Assembly: GCF_000612665.1 (NCBI RefSeq)
Contig: NZ_HG942026.1
Location: forward strand, 1 to 36,602
DNA length: 36,602 nt
Direction of reading: 5' to 3'
Source of the DNA: Neobacillus dielmonensis
Lineage (GTDB): Bacteria; Bacillota; Bacilli; Bacillales; Cytobacillaceae
Positions 25,025 to 33,225 of the stretch are shown here, piece after piece (the stretch's first letter is position 1; every line of letters begins with the position of its first letter). Both the position numbers and the translations under genes were made by a program. Below the pieces are notes generated by a model. The model had not been told where the DNA came from. It searched no databases and was given only the letters and a program-made list of their open reading frames with translations.

Positions 25025-25059
25025 CTTATAGTGCTATCTTCAGGTGGGGGTGAATAGGT

Positions 25060-26433
25060 ATGTTTTCGCGAATCTATTTTATAGAACCGCTTGTGATGAT
25101 TGCAACTCTCATTCGCTGGCTGTTTTTATCCACCATAACGGGAGCCATCGTTGGGACTGGAACAAGCCTATTTTTACATGTATTAAATTACTCAACAGGA
25201 CAAACATCCACCATTCCGTTATGGCTGCAAATGCTTTTATTGCCAATCGGCGGAATTTTAAACGGTCTTATTTTATCTTATGGATATCGGAATGCCTCAG
25301 CAATGAAAGACTCTACGATCACAGCAGTCCACGAACAGGCAGGAATTCTACCTGTCAAAACGATGTGGGTCAAGCCTCTCACTGCTATTATTACCTTAAG
25401 TTTTGGCGGGTCTGCAGGGAAAGAAGGACCATGCTCTCATATAGGCGGTTCACTCGCCTCTATATTCGGACAACTATTCCATCTAAATGCTGAAACACAA
25501 AGACGTCTTGTTGCTTGCGGGGTAAGTGCCGGCTTTGCGAGTGTATTTGGCACGCCAATTGCTGGTGCTATATATGGAATAGAGGTATTGACGATTGGAA
25601 GGCTCCGCCATGATGTAATCTTCCCCGCCATTATTGCAGGAGTTGCCTCCTATCAGGTAAGTAAAATGTGGGGAATCTATTATAGTTATTTTCCGATTGA
25701 ACTTTCTTCCCAGTTTTCAGGTGTGCTGTTCCTCAAGGTGATCCTGATTGGGATCGTTTGCGGATTAGTTTCATGGCTGTTTATTGAATTATTTGTCCAA
25801 GCCCGGAGTGTTTTTCAATATATCGAAAAACAGTACCATATTCGCAAGCCGTTTCTGCCTTTGATTGGCGGACTTATTTTGTCAGGCCTAATTTTGGTTT
25901 TGCCAGTGGATTATTTGGGACTAAGTCTCCCACTGATGGAGCGGGCATTAAGTGGTGAGGAGGTGCCGGCATTAGGATTTCTTTGGAAGGCACTGTTTGT
26001 GGCCATTACGCTTGGTTCGGGATTCTATGGGGGCGTCGTAACACCGCAGTTTGTCATCGGTGCCTTGTCCGGCAATGTGCTGGCCCATTTGATGGGAATT
26101 AATCCAGCTTTGGGGGCCGCAATCGGGATGGCTTCCGTGGTCGCTGCGGCCTCAAACACACCAATTGCTGCTATCTTTATGGGCTTGGAGTTATTCGGGA
26201 GCACAACAGCGGTCTATCTAGTCGGGGCTTGCATAACTGCCTATATTACGATTGGGCATAGAAGCGTTTACCCAGACCAGCTTGTAGCCTATCCAAAATC
26301 CATGTGGATGTATTTAACTCCGGGGATTTCACTAGAAAAAGAAAAAATCCACGTCTCCTATGGACTACTGCGAAGAATGAAGCGTTGGGAACACCAGCAT
26401 AAAAAGAGGAGTGACCGAAAGCATAAAAAGTAG
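25060..26433 (+). CDS. ClC-family anion channel/transporter
   Basis: The 457-residue membrane protein has the internally repeated ClC fold of about 18 helices. The selectivity motif GKEGP carries the gating glutamate (GGSAGKEGPCSHIGG). The GxFxP region reads GSGFYGGVVTP. The first selectivity segment reads NASAMKDSTITAVHE instead of the usual GSGIP, so the central anion ligand is not the standard serine. No CBS domains follow; the tail is basic. ClC proteins move chloride or fluoride, as channels or proton antiporters. No fluoride riboswitch was found upstream, so the ion is uncertain. Confidence 0.88.
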   Translation: MFSRIYFIEPLVMIATLIRWLFLSTITGAIVGTGTSLFLHVLNYSTGQTSTIPLWLQMLLLPIGGILNGLILSYGYRNASAMKDSTITAVHEQAGILPVKTMWVKPLTAIITLSFGGSAGKEGPCSHIGGSLASIFGQLFHLNAETQRRLVACGVSAGFASVFGTPIAGAIYGIEVLTIGRLRHDVIFPAIIAGVASYQVSKMWGIYYSYFPIELSSQFSGVLFLKVILIGIVCGLVSWLFIELFVQARSVFQYIEKQYHIRKPFLPLIGGLILSGLILVLPVDYLGLSLPLMERALSGEEVPALGFLWKALFVAITLGSGFYGGVVTPQFVIGALSGNVLAHLMGINPALGAAIGMASVVAAASNTPIAAIFMGLELFGSTTAVYLVGACITAYITIGHRSVYPDQLVAYPKSMWMYLTPGISLEKEKIHVSYGLLRRMKRWEHQHKKRSDRKHKK

Positions 26434-26464
26434 GGCCGCGATAAAGACGACACACGTAGTAAAA

Positions 26465-26490
26465 TGGAGCACCTTTTAGTGCTCCTTTTG
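26465..26490 (+). terminator. Bidirectional terminator after the ClC gene
   Basis: GGAGCAC pairs with GTGCTCC around CTTTTA, followed by TTTTG on the plus strand and ATTTTA on the minus strand. It serves two converging genes and overlaps the end of the minus-strand gene. Confidence 0.82.
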
Positions 26491-26943
26491 TTTGGCGGCG
26501 TTATTAATGATACGTTTCAAAAGAAAACCAACAATCAACCCAGGTATAACCGATAACATAGGCAGCCAAATCGGCCCAAAGAAGATGCCAAAAGGCTTGA
26601 AAATGGTTGAAAAAATTAACCCGACTGTCACGAAATAGGCTGAAAAAACAAACGGTAAAAATGAATTCTTTTCTTTTCCTCCTCCTGCATCTTTGAAGGC
26701 ATCCCACATAGCGAAAAAATACACACAAGGGTAGAACATCAGCCATTGAAAATCAATTTGGTGAATTGCTTTTTCAATCTCACCATGAAAGCTTGAAATA
26801 ATGGCTAAATTAAACCTTGCTTGAACATTAATTAATATTTCTAAAATAACAAAAACAATCCCTTTAAGCCATTTGCCATTCAAAAATTGCCCGAATCCAG
26901 GCAGGGCTATACTCCACATTAAAGCTTCAAGTCCGTTGCGCAC
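26476..26943 (-). CDS. Conserved membrane protein with PGFGQ motif
   Basis: The 155-residue protein has about four hydrophobic segments. Near its start it has SIALPGFGQFLNGKWLKGI, a pattern seen in small TM2/DUF5683-like membrane proteins. I do not recognise a specific function. The GTG at 26943 has AAGGA about ten bases upstream; an ATG at 26919 is the alternative. It is a single gene with its own terminator. The 277 bases between it and sigM hold only the sigM promoter. Confidence 0.65.
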   Translation of the reverse strand: MRNGLEALMWSIALPGFGQFLNGKWLKGIVFVILEILINVQARFNLAIISSFHGEIEKAIHQIDFQWLMFYPCVYFFAMWDAFKDAGGGKEKNSFLPFVFSAYFVTVGLIFSTIFKPFGIFFGPIWLPMLSVIPGLIVGFLLKRIINNAAKQKEH

Positions 26944-27168
26944 ATTCTTCTAGTCCTTTGCCAAGTTTTCTCGATTTGCACTAATAGGTGGTTGCCGTAA
27001 ACAATGAATTGCCATCATATGATCTCGCCCCGCTCCTTAAAAGTTCACATATCACGATGATTATAGTATTTCGCCGAAAATAAAAAGTATGTTTGAAAAA
27101 CGGTAGTAGCATGAAATGAAGAGATGATATAGGTAATTTATCCTATGAAAAAAAAACATTTCAACAAA

Positions 27169-27195
27169 TGCAACTTTTTGATATGGTAAAACGTG
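27169..27195 (+). promoter_or_regulatory. Candidate ECF (SigM-type) autoregulatory promoter
   Basis: TGCAAC (27169-27174) is followed after 17 bases by CGTG (27192-27195), near the ECF consensus TGAAAC-N16/17-CGTC. It lies 26 bases before the sigma gene start; sigM is autoregulated in B. subtilis. Confidence 0.5.
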
Positions 27196-27220
27196 GTTAA
27201 AGTGAAAAGGGGGAGCAATA

Positions 27221-27718
27221 GTGGAACTTGATCAGGCCTATCAAGCATATGTGAATGATTTATATCGTTACCTATTCTCTCTCTCAAAGGATCACTTTAT
27301 AGCAGAGGACTTAGTTCAAGAGGCATTTTACCGTGCCTATGTACAGCTGGAGGATTATCAGATTTCGAACATACGGGCATGGCTTTTTAAGGTAGCCTAT
27401 CATGCATTCATTGATTTTCAGAGAAAGAATAAACGTTTAGTGTTCCGGGAAGACCCCTATAATGAAACAAGCTTTACGAAAGAGACGCCAGAAGGAAGGC
27501 TTTTGGAGAAGGAAAGCTTTCAATTATTGCTTGGGGATATCCATTCATTAAAGGAACTGGAAAGGCATGTCATCCTATTATGTGATTTTCACCAGCTAAG
27601 TTACAAGGAAGCTTCAGCCATTCTTGATATAAATGTTAATACGTTAAAAAGCCTGTTACATAGGGGAAGAAAAAAAGTGATGGACCGAGTGAAGGAAAGG
27701 AAGAAGGCCAATGACTGA
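27221..27718 (+). CDS. sigM: ECF sigma factor SigM
   Basis: The 165-residue ECF sigma factor has region 2 (AEDLVQEAFYRAYVQLEDY, RAWLFKVAYHAFIDFQRKNK) and region 4 (LSYKEASAILDINVNTLKSL). Both closely resemble B. subtilis SigM. SigM controls cell-wall synthesis and division genes under envelope stress. It starts with GTG behind AAAGGGGGAG. The identity is supported by the two overlapping genes that follow, which match the YhdL-YhdK anti-sigma pair. Confidence 0.88.
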   Translation: MELDQAYQAYVNDLYRYLFSLSKDHFIAEDLVQEAFYRAYVQLEDYQISNIRAWLFKVAYHAFIDFQRKNKRLVFREDPYNETSFTKETPEGRLLEKESFQLLLGDIHSLKELERHVILLCDFHQLSYKEASAILDINVNTLKSLLHRGRKKVMDRVKERKKAND

Positions 27719-28727
27719 GGATAAAAATCAAGTGGACCAGGAGTATGAGAATTATCTGAAGGAATCATTAGATCATATTGATCAGATACCAAGCTATCCA
27801 GAAGCGAAGCAGACTGAATTTGTGAAGATTGGAAAGAGCATGGCGCGGAAAACAAATATTATGATCAGTCTTGCGGTGCTGCTCCTGATTGTTCCGATCA
27901 TGACATTGGCGACCTATTTGTACTACGGGACTGACAGCAGGGCGGACCGGCTAATTGAAGTGGCAACGAACACGATTTATGTTACTGAGCCTAATATGAG
28001 CCTCAAAAAATTAGACGTTGAAGACGATATCGGCTTTTTTTCGATGAATGTTACGTTTGATGTTTTTAAACGTGTTGGAAAAGAGGATTATAAGGCCGGC
28101 GACTACGATATTCGTTTTCTGTTAGGCCAAGCAGAATTTCCTAAAAAAAATCTTTTGCTAGACCGCCCTTTGGCTGAAAATCCTAGCAAAGAGACAGGGG
28201 TTTTGTTTCATCCCGATGCAATTATGCCGTATTCAGCCAAAGACGGCTGGGATACTTTAGATAAACTGCCAGACGGAACGGTGTCGGAAATTTATGTATC
28301 GTTCAATCACTTGATGGACCCGCGGGAATTAGAAAAAAGTCTGCCGCAAAATATGGAGCTGCGCTGGGTGGCAGTAGACACGGGTTTGGAAAAGGCACAG
28401 GTGGACAAAGAAGGGGTGCCGATTACTCCATTAGGGTATCCGGTACAGGCTGACCCGGAAACATGGTCACCGTTTAAAGACGGAGACAATCAGCAGGCTT
28501 TCCTTGATATTTTATCGCAGTTGAAAAAAAATGAGGCTGTTGCCGAGAAAGTGGCCAGGGCGAAGTCATTATCCATCGGCAGCCGGTTGGACTATATTAA
28601 AAAACATGAAATTAAGGTGTATGGAGCGGTCATCACCGGTCCAACAGAGGAATTACGAAAGCTTCACGACCGGGAAGACATTCGTGCCATAAAGATGGGG
28701 GAAGTGAAATTATGGAATTGGGAGTAA
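27711..28727 (+). CDS. yhdL: Anti-sigma-M factor YhdL
   Basis: The 338-residue protein has a cytoplasmic N terminus (about 1-45), one membrane helix (about 48-70, TNIMISLAVLLLIVPIMTLA) and a large extracytoplasmic domain ending MGEVKLWNWE. Layout and length fit B. subtilis YhdL (358 residues), the essential negative regulator of SigM. It overlaps sigM by eight bases, so the two are made in a fixed ratio. Confidence 0.85.
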   Translation: MTEDKNQVDQEYENYLKESLDHIDQIPSYPEAKQTEFVKIGKSMARKTNIMISLAVLLLIVPIMTLATYLYYGTDSRADRLIEVATNTIYVTEPNMSLKKLDVEDDIGFFSMNVTFDVFKRVGKEDYKAGDYDIRFLLGQAEFPKKNLLLDRPLAENPSKETGVLFHPDAIMPYSAKDGWDTLDKLPDGTVSEIYVSFNHLMDPRELEKSLPQNMELRWVAVDTGLEKAQVDKEGVPITPLGYPVQADPETWSPFKDGDNQQAFLDILSQLKKNEAVAEKVARAKSLSIGSRLDYIKKHEIKVYGAVITGPTEELRKLHDREDIRAIKMGEVKLWNWE

Positions 28728-29020
28728 AAAATAAAGGCTTGCTTCAGCGCATCCCGGCAATCTTCGGATTTTTATCTTTTCTATCGGCTTTAATTGCGTT
28801 GGCGGGGTTAAATGTGGGTCTATTAATTCAAGGAAGTCTATTTTTTGGCCTGTTTGTATTTCAGCTGCCATTTGTCGGCTTTTTCTTAGGGATTGTAGGC
28901 CTGTTCACGGAGAAACGTTCCCGGCTTTTTGCCATCTGGGGGTTCTCGTTATGTCTCTTCCTATTGGTATTTGCGTTTTTAATGATTATTTTATCGTTAG
29001 GAATTAATTACAAACCATAA
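28712..29020 (+). CDS. yhdK: YhdK-like membrane partner of the anti-sigma factor
   Basis: This 102-residue, almost entirely hydrophobic protein has three membrane segments (about 13-32, 36-64 and 71-97). It matches B. subtilis YhdK (96 residues) in size, topology and position. YhdK works with YhdL to restrain SigM. It overlaps yhdL by 16 bases. Confidence 0.8.
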   Translation: MELGVKNKGLLQRIPAIFGFLSFLSALIALAGLNVGLLIQGSLFFGLFVFQLPFVGFFLGIVGLFTEKRSRLFAIWGFSLCLFLLVFAFLMIILSLGINYKP

Positions 29021-29036
29021 AGCGTTGCGAAAATTG

Positions 29037-29066
29037 ATCCTTCCAAAACATGGAGGGATTTTTTTT
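29037..29066 (+). terminator. Terminator of sigM-yhdL-yhdK
   Basis: ATCCTTCC pairs with GGAGGGAT around AAAACAT, followed by seven T. Confidence 0.85.
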
Positions 29067-29135
29067 ATGGTATCTTATAAATCATCTAACATTGGGGATG
29101 ATAGAAGAAAAAACACGTTAAAGAGGACGATCGAA

Positions 29136-29648
29136 ATGATTTATATTTATCATGATTACGGCGGTACGCATACCACTTCCTTGGCAGCTGCCTATCATCT
29201 TAAACTCTTGGATGACCCCTCCAAGGTTCTTAGTAAAGAGGAGGTGTTAGCAGTTCCGTATTTCAATAAATTGAAAAAGCAAGATGCAGGAAAATTTATT
29301 TTTCACGGAGAAGACGAAGAAGGGAATCCTGTTTATACAATAGGAAAACGTTCATCCAAGCTTGTGCTTCCCTCCATCTATCACTTAAGTGAAATCATGA
29401 CACAACGCTACGGTCTAAGGGAGAAAATTATTTTTTCCAATACGTCCCCTGTTGTCCCGCTTGCCATGACGCTTGGCGGTTTTTTCTCTAGAGGATTGGG
29501 CATTGATTTCATTGGTGTTCCCCTGCTCGTAAAAGGGGCCCAACAATGCTGCAAACACATCTATCAACTCGTTGACCGGACGAAGGCACTTGCAAACGAG
29601 ACAGAAACACAAATTATTTTAATTGATAATCATAGGTTTCAGGCATAA
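29136..29648 (+). CDS. DUF3189 protein
   Basis: The 170-residue protein begins MIYIYHDYGGTHTTSLAAAY and has KRSSKLVLPSIYHL in the middle, the features of the DUF3189 family, common in sporulating Firmicutes. No function is established. The ATG at 29136 has GAGG nine bases upstream; the frame from 29025 would run through the sigM-operon terminator. It is a single gene followed by a short hairpin. Confidence 0.78.
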   Translation: MIYIYHDYGGTHTTSLAAAYHLKLLDDPSKVLSKEEVLAVPYFNKLKKQDAGKFIFHGEDEEGNPVYTIGKRSSKLVLPSIYHLSEIMTQRYGLREKIIFSNTSPVVPLAMTLGGFFSRGLGIDFIGVPLLVKGAQQCCKHIYQLVDRTKALANETETQIILIDNHRFQA

Positions 29649-29705
29649 TTACTATATGTTTTAGTGTATGTGTATAAGTTGATATTACTAGCTGAATCTT
29701 GTCCT

Positions 29706-29730
29706 AAAGGCATTTTTTTTGCCTTTGTTT
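29706..29730 (+). terminator. Candidate terminator of the DUF3189 gene
   Basis: AAAGGCA pairs with TGCCTTT around a T-rich loop, followed by GTTT. The short tail makes it weaker than the others. Confidence 0.6.
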
Positions 29731-29796
29731 CATACATCTTAATCGAGCGCTTACGCCATAAAGAATATGAAAGTTTTCCGTTTGGAGATGGAATGG

Positions 29797-30864
29797 ATGC
29801 TAAACATTTTACCGATTTTGGAGGCAGTGCAGCATTCACCCCTAAGGGGTATTTTGGCCACCATTATTAAAATCGAGGGATCTGCCTACTTAAGAGAAGG
29901 AACTTCGATGTTCATTCAGGAAGATGGCCAAAGTGTGGGCACAATATCCCCTGGATGCCTAGAGGAAGACCTGATTTTAAGGAGCCAGGAAGTCTTTGAA
30001 TTCCAAATACCCAAAACCATCACCTACGATATGCGCTCCATCGACGACTACGGATGGGGCCAAGGAATGGGCTGCAATGGAATAATCACCATCCTCCTAG
30101 AACCCATAACCAAAAAACTCAAAACCGACCTACACTTCCTAAAAACCTCACTACAAAACAAACAACCAATACTACACGAAAAAAAATTCACACAAGACCT
30201 TACATTACAACAATCCACCTTCAAACACCACCCGGGGACAGTCCCCCAGCACGGTAACGCATCACTGGAGCGGGGGACAGTCCCCCAGCACGGTAACGCA
30301 TCACTGCAACGGGGGACAGTCCCCCAGTACGGTAGTGCGTCAGTGCGGTGGGGGATTGTCTCTGAGGGATTTTGTTATAGTTATGTTTATTTTCCGCCTC
30401 CAGTTCTTGTTGTTTTTGGGGCGGGTGTGGATGCGAGGCCGCTTGTGGGGTTAGCTGCCAGGGTTGGGTTTATGGTTAAGGTTTGTGATTGGAGGCCGGG
30501 TCTTTGCAATGAAGAGCGGTTCCCGGAAGCGGATGAATGTCATATCGGTTCGCCACAGGAAATCATTTCAGCTATGGAGATTTCCGATACTGACTTTGTC
30601 GTGATTATGAGCCACAATTTCCGGAAAGATCAAGAATTCCTTGAAGCATTACAACATTCTAATGTGAGATATATTGGTTTGTTGGGGTCAAAGGATAGAA
30701 CGTTACGACTAGCAAGGAATGGAACAAAGCAGCAGAAGCTTTTCTTTCCCATCGGGCTGCCGATTGGTGCACAAGGGCCAGAGGAAATTGCAGTCAGTAT
30801 TATGGCGGAAATCATTCAACAGTATAGACAGCCAAATAAGTTTGCGAGTATTAAAGATTCATAG
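29797..30864 (+). CDS. xdhC: XdhC-family molybdenum cofactor chaperone with repeat insertion
   Basis: XdhC proteins bind, sulphurate and insert molybdenum cofactor into xanthine-dehydrogenase-type enzymes; B. subtilis PucA is the counterpart. The 355-residue protein has an N-terminal XdhC/CoxI domain (about 5-105, EGSAYLREGTSMFI and SPGCLEEDLI) and a C-terminal Rossmann domain (about 200-345, VVFGAGVDARPL and GLLGSKDR). Between them, residues 147-185 are three in-frame 13-residue repeats (GTVPQHGNASLER-like), encoded by a 39-bp DNA repeat. Codon choice changes sharply across it: A/C-ending upstream, G/T-ending downstream. The ATG at 29797 follows GGAG at nine bases. It leads the molybdenum hydroxylase operon. 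Confidence 0.88.
   Translation: MLNILPILEAVQHSPLRGILATIIKIEGSAYLREGTSMFIQEDGQSVGTISPGCLEEDLILRSQEVFEFQIPKTITYDMRSIDDYGWGQGMGCNGIITILLEPITKKLKTDLHFLKTSLQNKQPILHEKKFTQDLTLQQSTFKHHPGTVPQHGNASLERGTVPQHGNASLQRGTVPQYGSASVRWGIVSEGFCYSYVYFPPPVLVVFGAGVDARPLVGLAARVGFMVKVCDWRPGLCNEERFPEADECHIGSPQEIISAMEISDTDFVVIMSHNFRKDQEFLEALQHSNVRYIGLLGSKDRTLRLARNGTKQQKLFFPIGLPIGAQGPEEIAVSIMAEIIQQYRQPNKFASIKDS
30000..30505 (+). other. Strand-composition switch centred on the xdhC repeat
   Basis: By hand count, bases 30091-30230 contain 4 G and 22 T in 140, about 81% A+C. Bases 30351-30490 contain 17 C and 16 A in 140, about 76% G+T. Sequence before about 30000 and after about 30505 returns to the composition of neighbouring genes. 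The turning point coincides with the 39-bp repeat array. Confidence 0.85.
30232..30366 (+). repeat. 39-bp REP-like tandem repeat inside xdhC
   Basis: Units lie at 30232-30270, 30271-30309 and 30310-30348, with a degraded partial unit at 30349-30366. Each starts with GGGGGACAGTCCCCC (or a one-base variant), a near-perfect palindrome, followed by CAGCACGGTAACGCATCACTG or a variant. Units 1 and 2 are almost identical and unit 3 has drifted. Thirty-nine bases equal 13 codons, so the array keeps the reading frame. It resembles dispersed extragenic palindromes rather than a protein-driven repeat. Confidence 0.85.
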
Positions 30865-30906
30865 TACCGCGCAAGATCCGTACTGCATGAAAGGGGATTG
30901 AAGCAT

Positions 30907-33225
30907 ATGCACATCATTGGGAAAGGTATCACCCGAAAGGATTCCCTTGAAAAGGTAACCGGACATGCAAAGTATACAGCAGATTTCGAGATAAAAGGGA
31001 TGCTTCATGCCCGAACGGTCATAAGTCCTTTTGGGCACGCACTGATTAAACAGTTAGATCTAACAGAAGCCCAACGAATCCCAGGGGTAAGGGCCATTGT
31101 GACAGGGGATCATCTTCCGCTCACGGGAGAAGAATTGCGGGATCGCCCGCCAATTGCCGTGGACCGGGTCCGTTTTAACGGAGAGGTTGTGGCCATCGTC
31201 GTAGCTGACACCCCTTATTTGGCCATGAGAGGGGTAGAGGCAATAAAGGTCCAATATGAACAACTCCCTGTCGTCAATTCCCCATCCGAAGCACTAAAGC
31301 CTGATGCGCCGCTGCTCCATCCCAATATGGGTCAATATGAAAAAATCCAAGGAGTCTACCCGGAACCTGGGACCAACATTGCCACCCGCACGAAAATCCG
31401 TAAGGGTGATCGAACGAAAGGATGGGCTGAAAGCGAAGTCGTGGTGGAGGAGAAGTTTGCCTTCCGGACATCCGACCATGCTGCTATGGAGACGAGGTGT
31501 TCAATCGCCCAAATTCATCCGGGAGGAACCATCGAAATCACTTCCTCCTCCCAAGCGCCATTTATGATTAAAAAATTGATCGGACAGTATTTTGGAATTC
31601 AGCCTGGCACCATTAAAGTAAATACCCCTCTAGTGGGCGGGGCATACGGAGGAAAAGCGTCTGTCCAGCTGGAAATTCTGGCCTATCTTGCCACTAGAGC
31701 TGTGGGTGGACGAATAGTGAAAATGATGAATACCCGTGAAGAGGATATGCTCACCTCCCCGGGGCATATTGGCTTAGAAGCCCAAGTAAAACTAGGCTGC
31801 ACAAAAGAAGGGACCCTGAAAGTGGCAGAGCTTCTCTATTTATGGGATGGCGGCGCCTACTCTGATAAATCAATTGATTTGAGCAGAGCGGGAGCGGTTG
31901 ATTGCACGGGTCCCTATAATATTGAAAACATTTGGTGTGATTCGCTATGTATGTATACAAACCATCCGTATGCAGCCCCGTTTAGAGGGTTCAGCCATTC
32001 GGAGGTCCATTTCGCTTTTGAAAGGACCATGGATGTTTTAGCAAAAAAATTGAACATGGACCCGCTTGAGCTGCGTTATAAAAATGCCATATTGCCGGGA
32101 CATACGACCCCCACTCAATTCCGCTTAAATGCCAGCACGGTTGGAAATGTGCCCAAATGCATTGAAAAATTGAAGGAGTTAATGAATTGGCAGGAAGGGC
32201 AGGTCACTAACCTGGGCCAACATAAGGTGAGGGCAAAAGGAATTGCCTGTACCTGGAAAACCTCTACCATTGATCCTAATGCAAGTTCCGGAGTCATTCT
32301 CACATACAATCCTGACGGCAGCATTAACCTCATTTCCGGTGTCGTTGAAATTGGAACGGGAACCAAAACGGTCCTTGCCCAAATTCTTGCTGAACAATTA
32401 AAAATGGACATAAAAGACATCCATGTCCAAATGCATGTTGATACAGTCAATACTCCTGAACATTGGAAGACAGTGGCGAGCAGGGGAGTTTACATGGCAG
32501 GCAGGGCCGTTTTAGCGGCTGCAGAAGATGTCATCAGCCAATTAAAAAGTTTAGCGTCATTTATCTTGCGCGCCCCCATTGAGGATGTGGAGGTGGGCTA
32601 CGGAAAGGTCTTTTTAAGAGGGGAACCAAGTAAATCGATCCCGATTAAGGACATCGCCTACGGTTACACTTTTCCCAATGGAAATTCGATCGGAGGGCAA
32701 ATCATCGGCAGGGGCCATTACATGATGCCAGGCATCACCTATCTAGACAAAGAAACGGGGGCAGGAAAGCCCGGCCCGGAATGGGAAGTGGCCGCCCAAG
32801 GAGTAGAGATTGAATTGGATACGAGAGAATATCGTTATCGAATTCTCAGGGCAGTCACGGTGGTTGATGTAGGAAAGGTTTTGAATGAGAAAACACTCAC
32901 TGGACAGGTAAAGGGTGCGATGAGCATGGGGTTGTCCTTTGCAGCGAGGGAAACATTTTACTTTGATTCCCTTGGCACTATATTGAACCCGCAGCTAAGG
33001 ACGTACCGGCCAATCCGGTTTGGGGAACATCCCAAGTATGAAGTCGCCTTTGTAGAAACGCCGCATGTCGAAGCCCCCTTTGGCGCAAGAGGGGCAGGAG
33101 AGCATGGGTTATTAGGCATGCCGGCTGCACTCGGAAATAGCTTATCAGCGGCATTATCAGCTGAAGTCAACTATCTGCCCCTGATTCCCGAATTATTATG
33201 GAAAATAAAAGGAGGTGAGAGATAG
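30907..33225 (+). CDS. Molybdenum hydroxylase large (Moco-binding) subunit
   Basis: The 772-residue protein is the molybdopterin subunit of a xanthine-dehydrogenase-family enzyme, related to B. subtilis PucD. It has the N-terminal RKDSLEKVTGHAKYTADFEI, the Moco-binding PLVGGAYGGKA, APFRGFSHSEVHFAFE and VEIGTGTKTVLAQI. Near the C terminus GARGAGEHGLLG holds the active-site glutamate. Purines or other N-heterocycles and aldehydes are possible substrates; the pocket cannot be assigned by eye. The ATG at 30907 has AAGGGG ten bases upstream; the TTG at 30898 is too close to it. It is the second gene of a four-gene operon. Confidence 0.92.
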   Translation: MHIIGKGITRKDSLEKVTGHAKYTADFEIKGMLHARTVISPFGHALIKQLDLTEAQRIPGVRAIVTGDHLPLTGEELRDRPPIAVDRVRFNGEVVAIVVADTPYLAMRGVEAIKVQYEQLPVVNSPSEALKPDAPLLHPNMGQYEKIQGVYPEPGTNIATRTKIRKGDRTKGWAESEVVVEEKFAFRTSDHAAMETRCSIAQIHPGGTIEITSSSQAPFMIKKLIGQYFGIQPGTIKVNTPLVGGAYGGKASVQLEILAYLATRAVGGRIVKMMNTREEDMLTSPGHIGLEAQVKLGCTKEGTLKVAELLYLWDGGAYSDKSIDLSRAGAVDCTGPYNIENIWCDSLCMYTNHPYAAPFRGFSHSEVHFAFERTMDVLAKKLNMDPLELRYKNAILPGHTTPTQFRLNASTVGNVPKCIEKLKELMNWQEGQVTNLGQHKVRAKGIACTWKTSTIDPNASSGVILTYNPDGSINLISGVVEIGTGTKTVLAQILAEQLKMDIKDIHVQMHVDTVNTPEHWKTVASRGVYMAGRAVLAAAEDVISQLKSLASFILRAPIEDVEVGYGKVFLRGEPSKSIPIKDIAYGYTFPNGNSIGGQIIGRGHYMMPGITYLDKETGAGKPGPEWEVAAQGVEIELDTREYRYRILRAVTVVDVGKVLNEKTLTGQVKGAMSMGLSFAARETFYFDSLGTILNPQLRTYRPIRFGEHPKYEVAFVETPHVEAPFGARGAGEHGLLGMPAALGNSLSAALSAEVNYLPLIPELLWKIKGGER

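Noticed and set aside
24880..25059. Fluoride riboswitch upstream of the ClC gene
   Set aside because: I could not find the conserved pseudoknot segments of the crcB motif.
30232..30366. CRISPR array
   Set aside because: There are no spacers of unique sequence: the 39-bp units are contiguous and lie inside a coding sequence. No cas genes are present.
30000..30505. Diversity-generating retroelement target in xdhC
   Set aside because: Such targets vary at adenines near the 3' end of a gene, next to a template repeat and a reverse transcriptase. None of these is present, and the bias here is symmetrical and largely synonymous.
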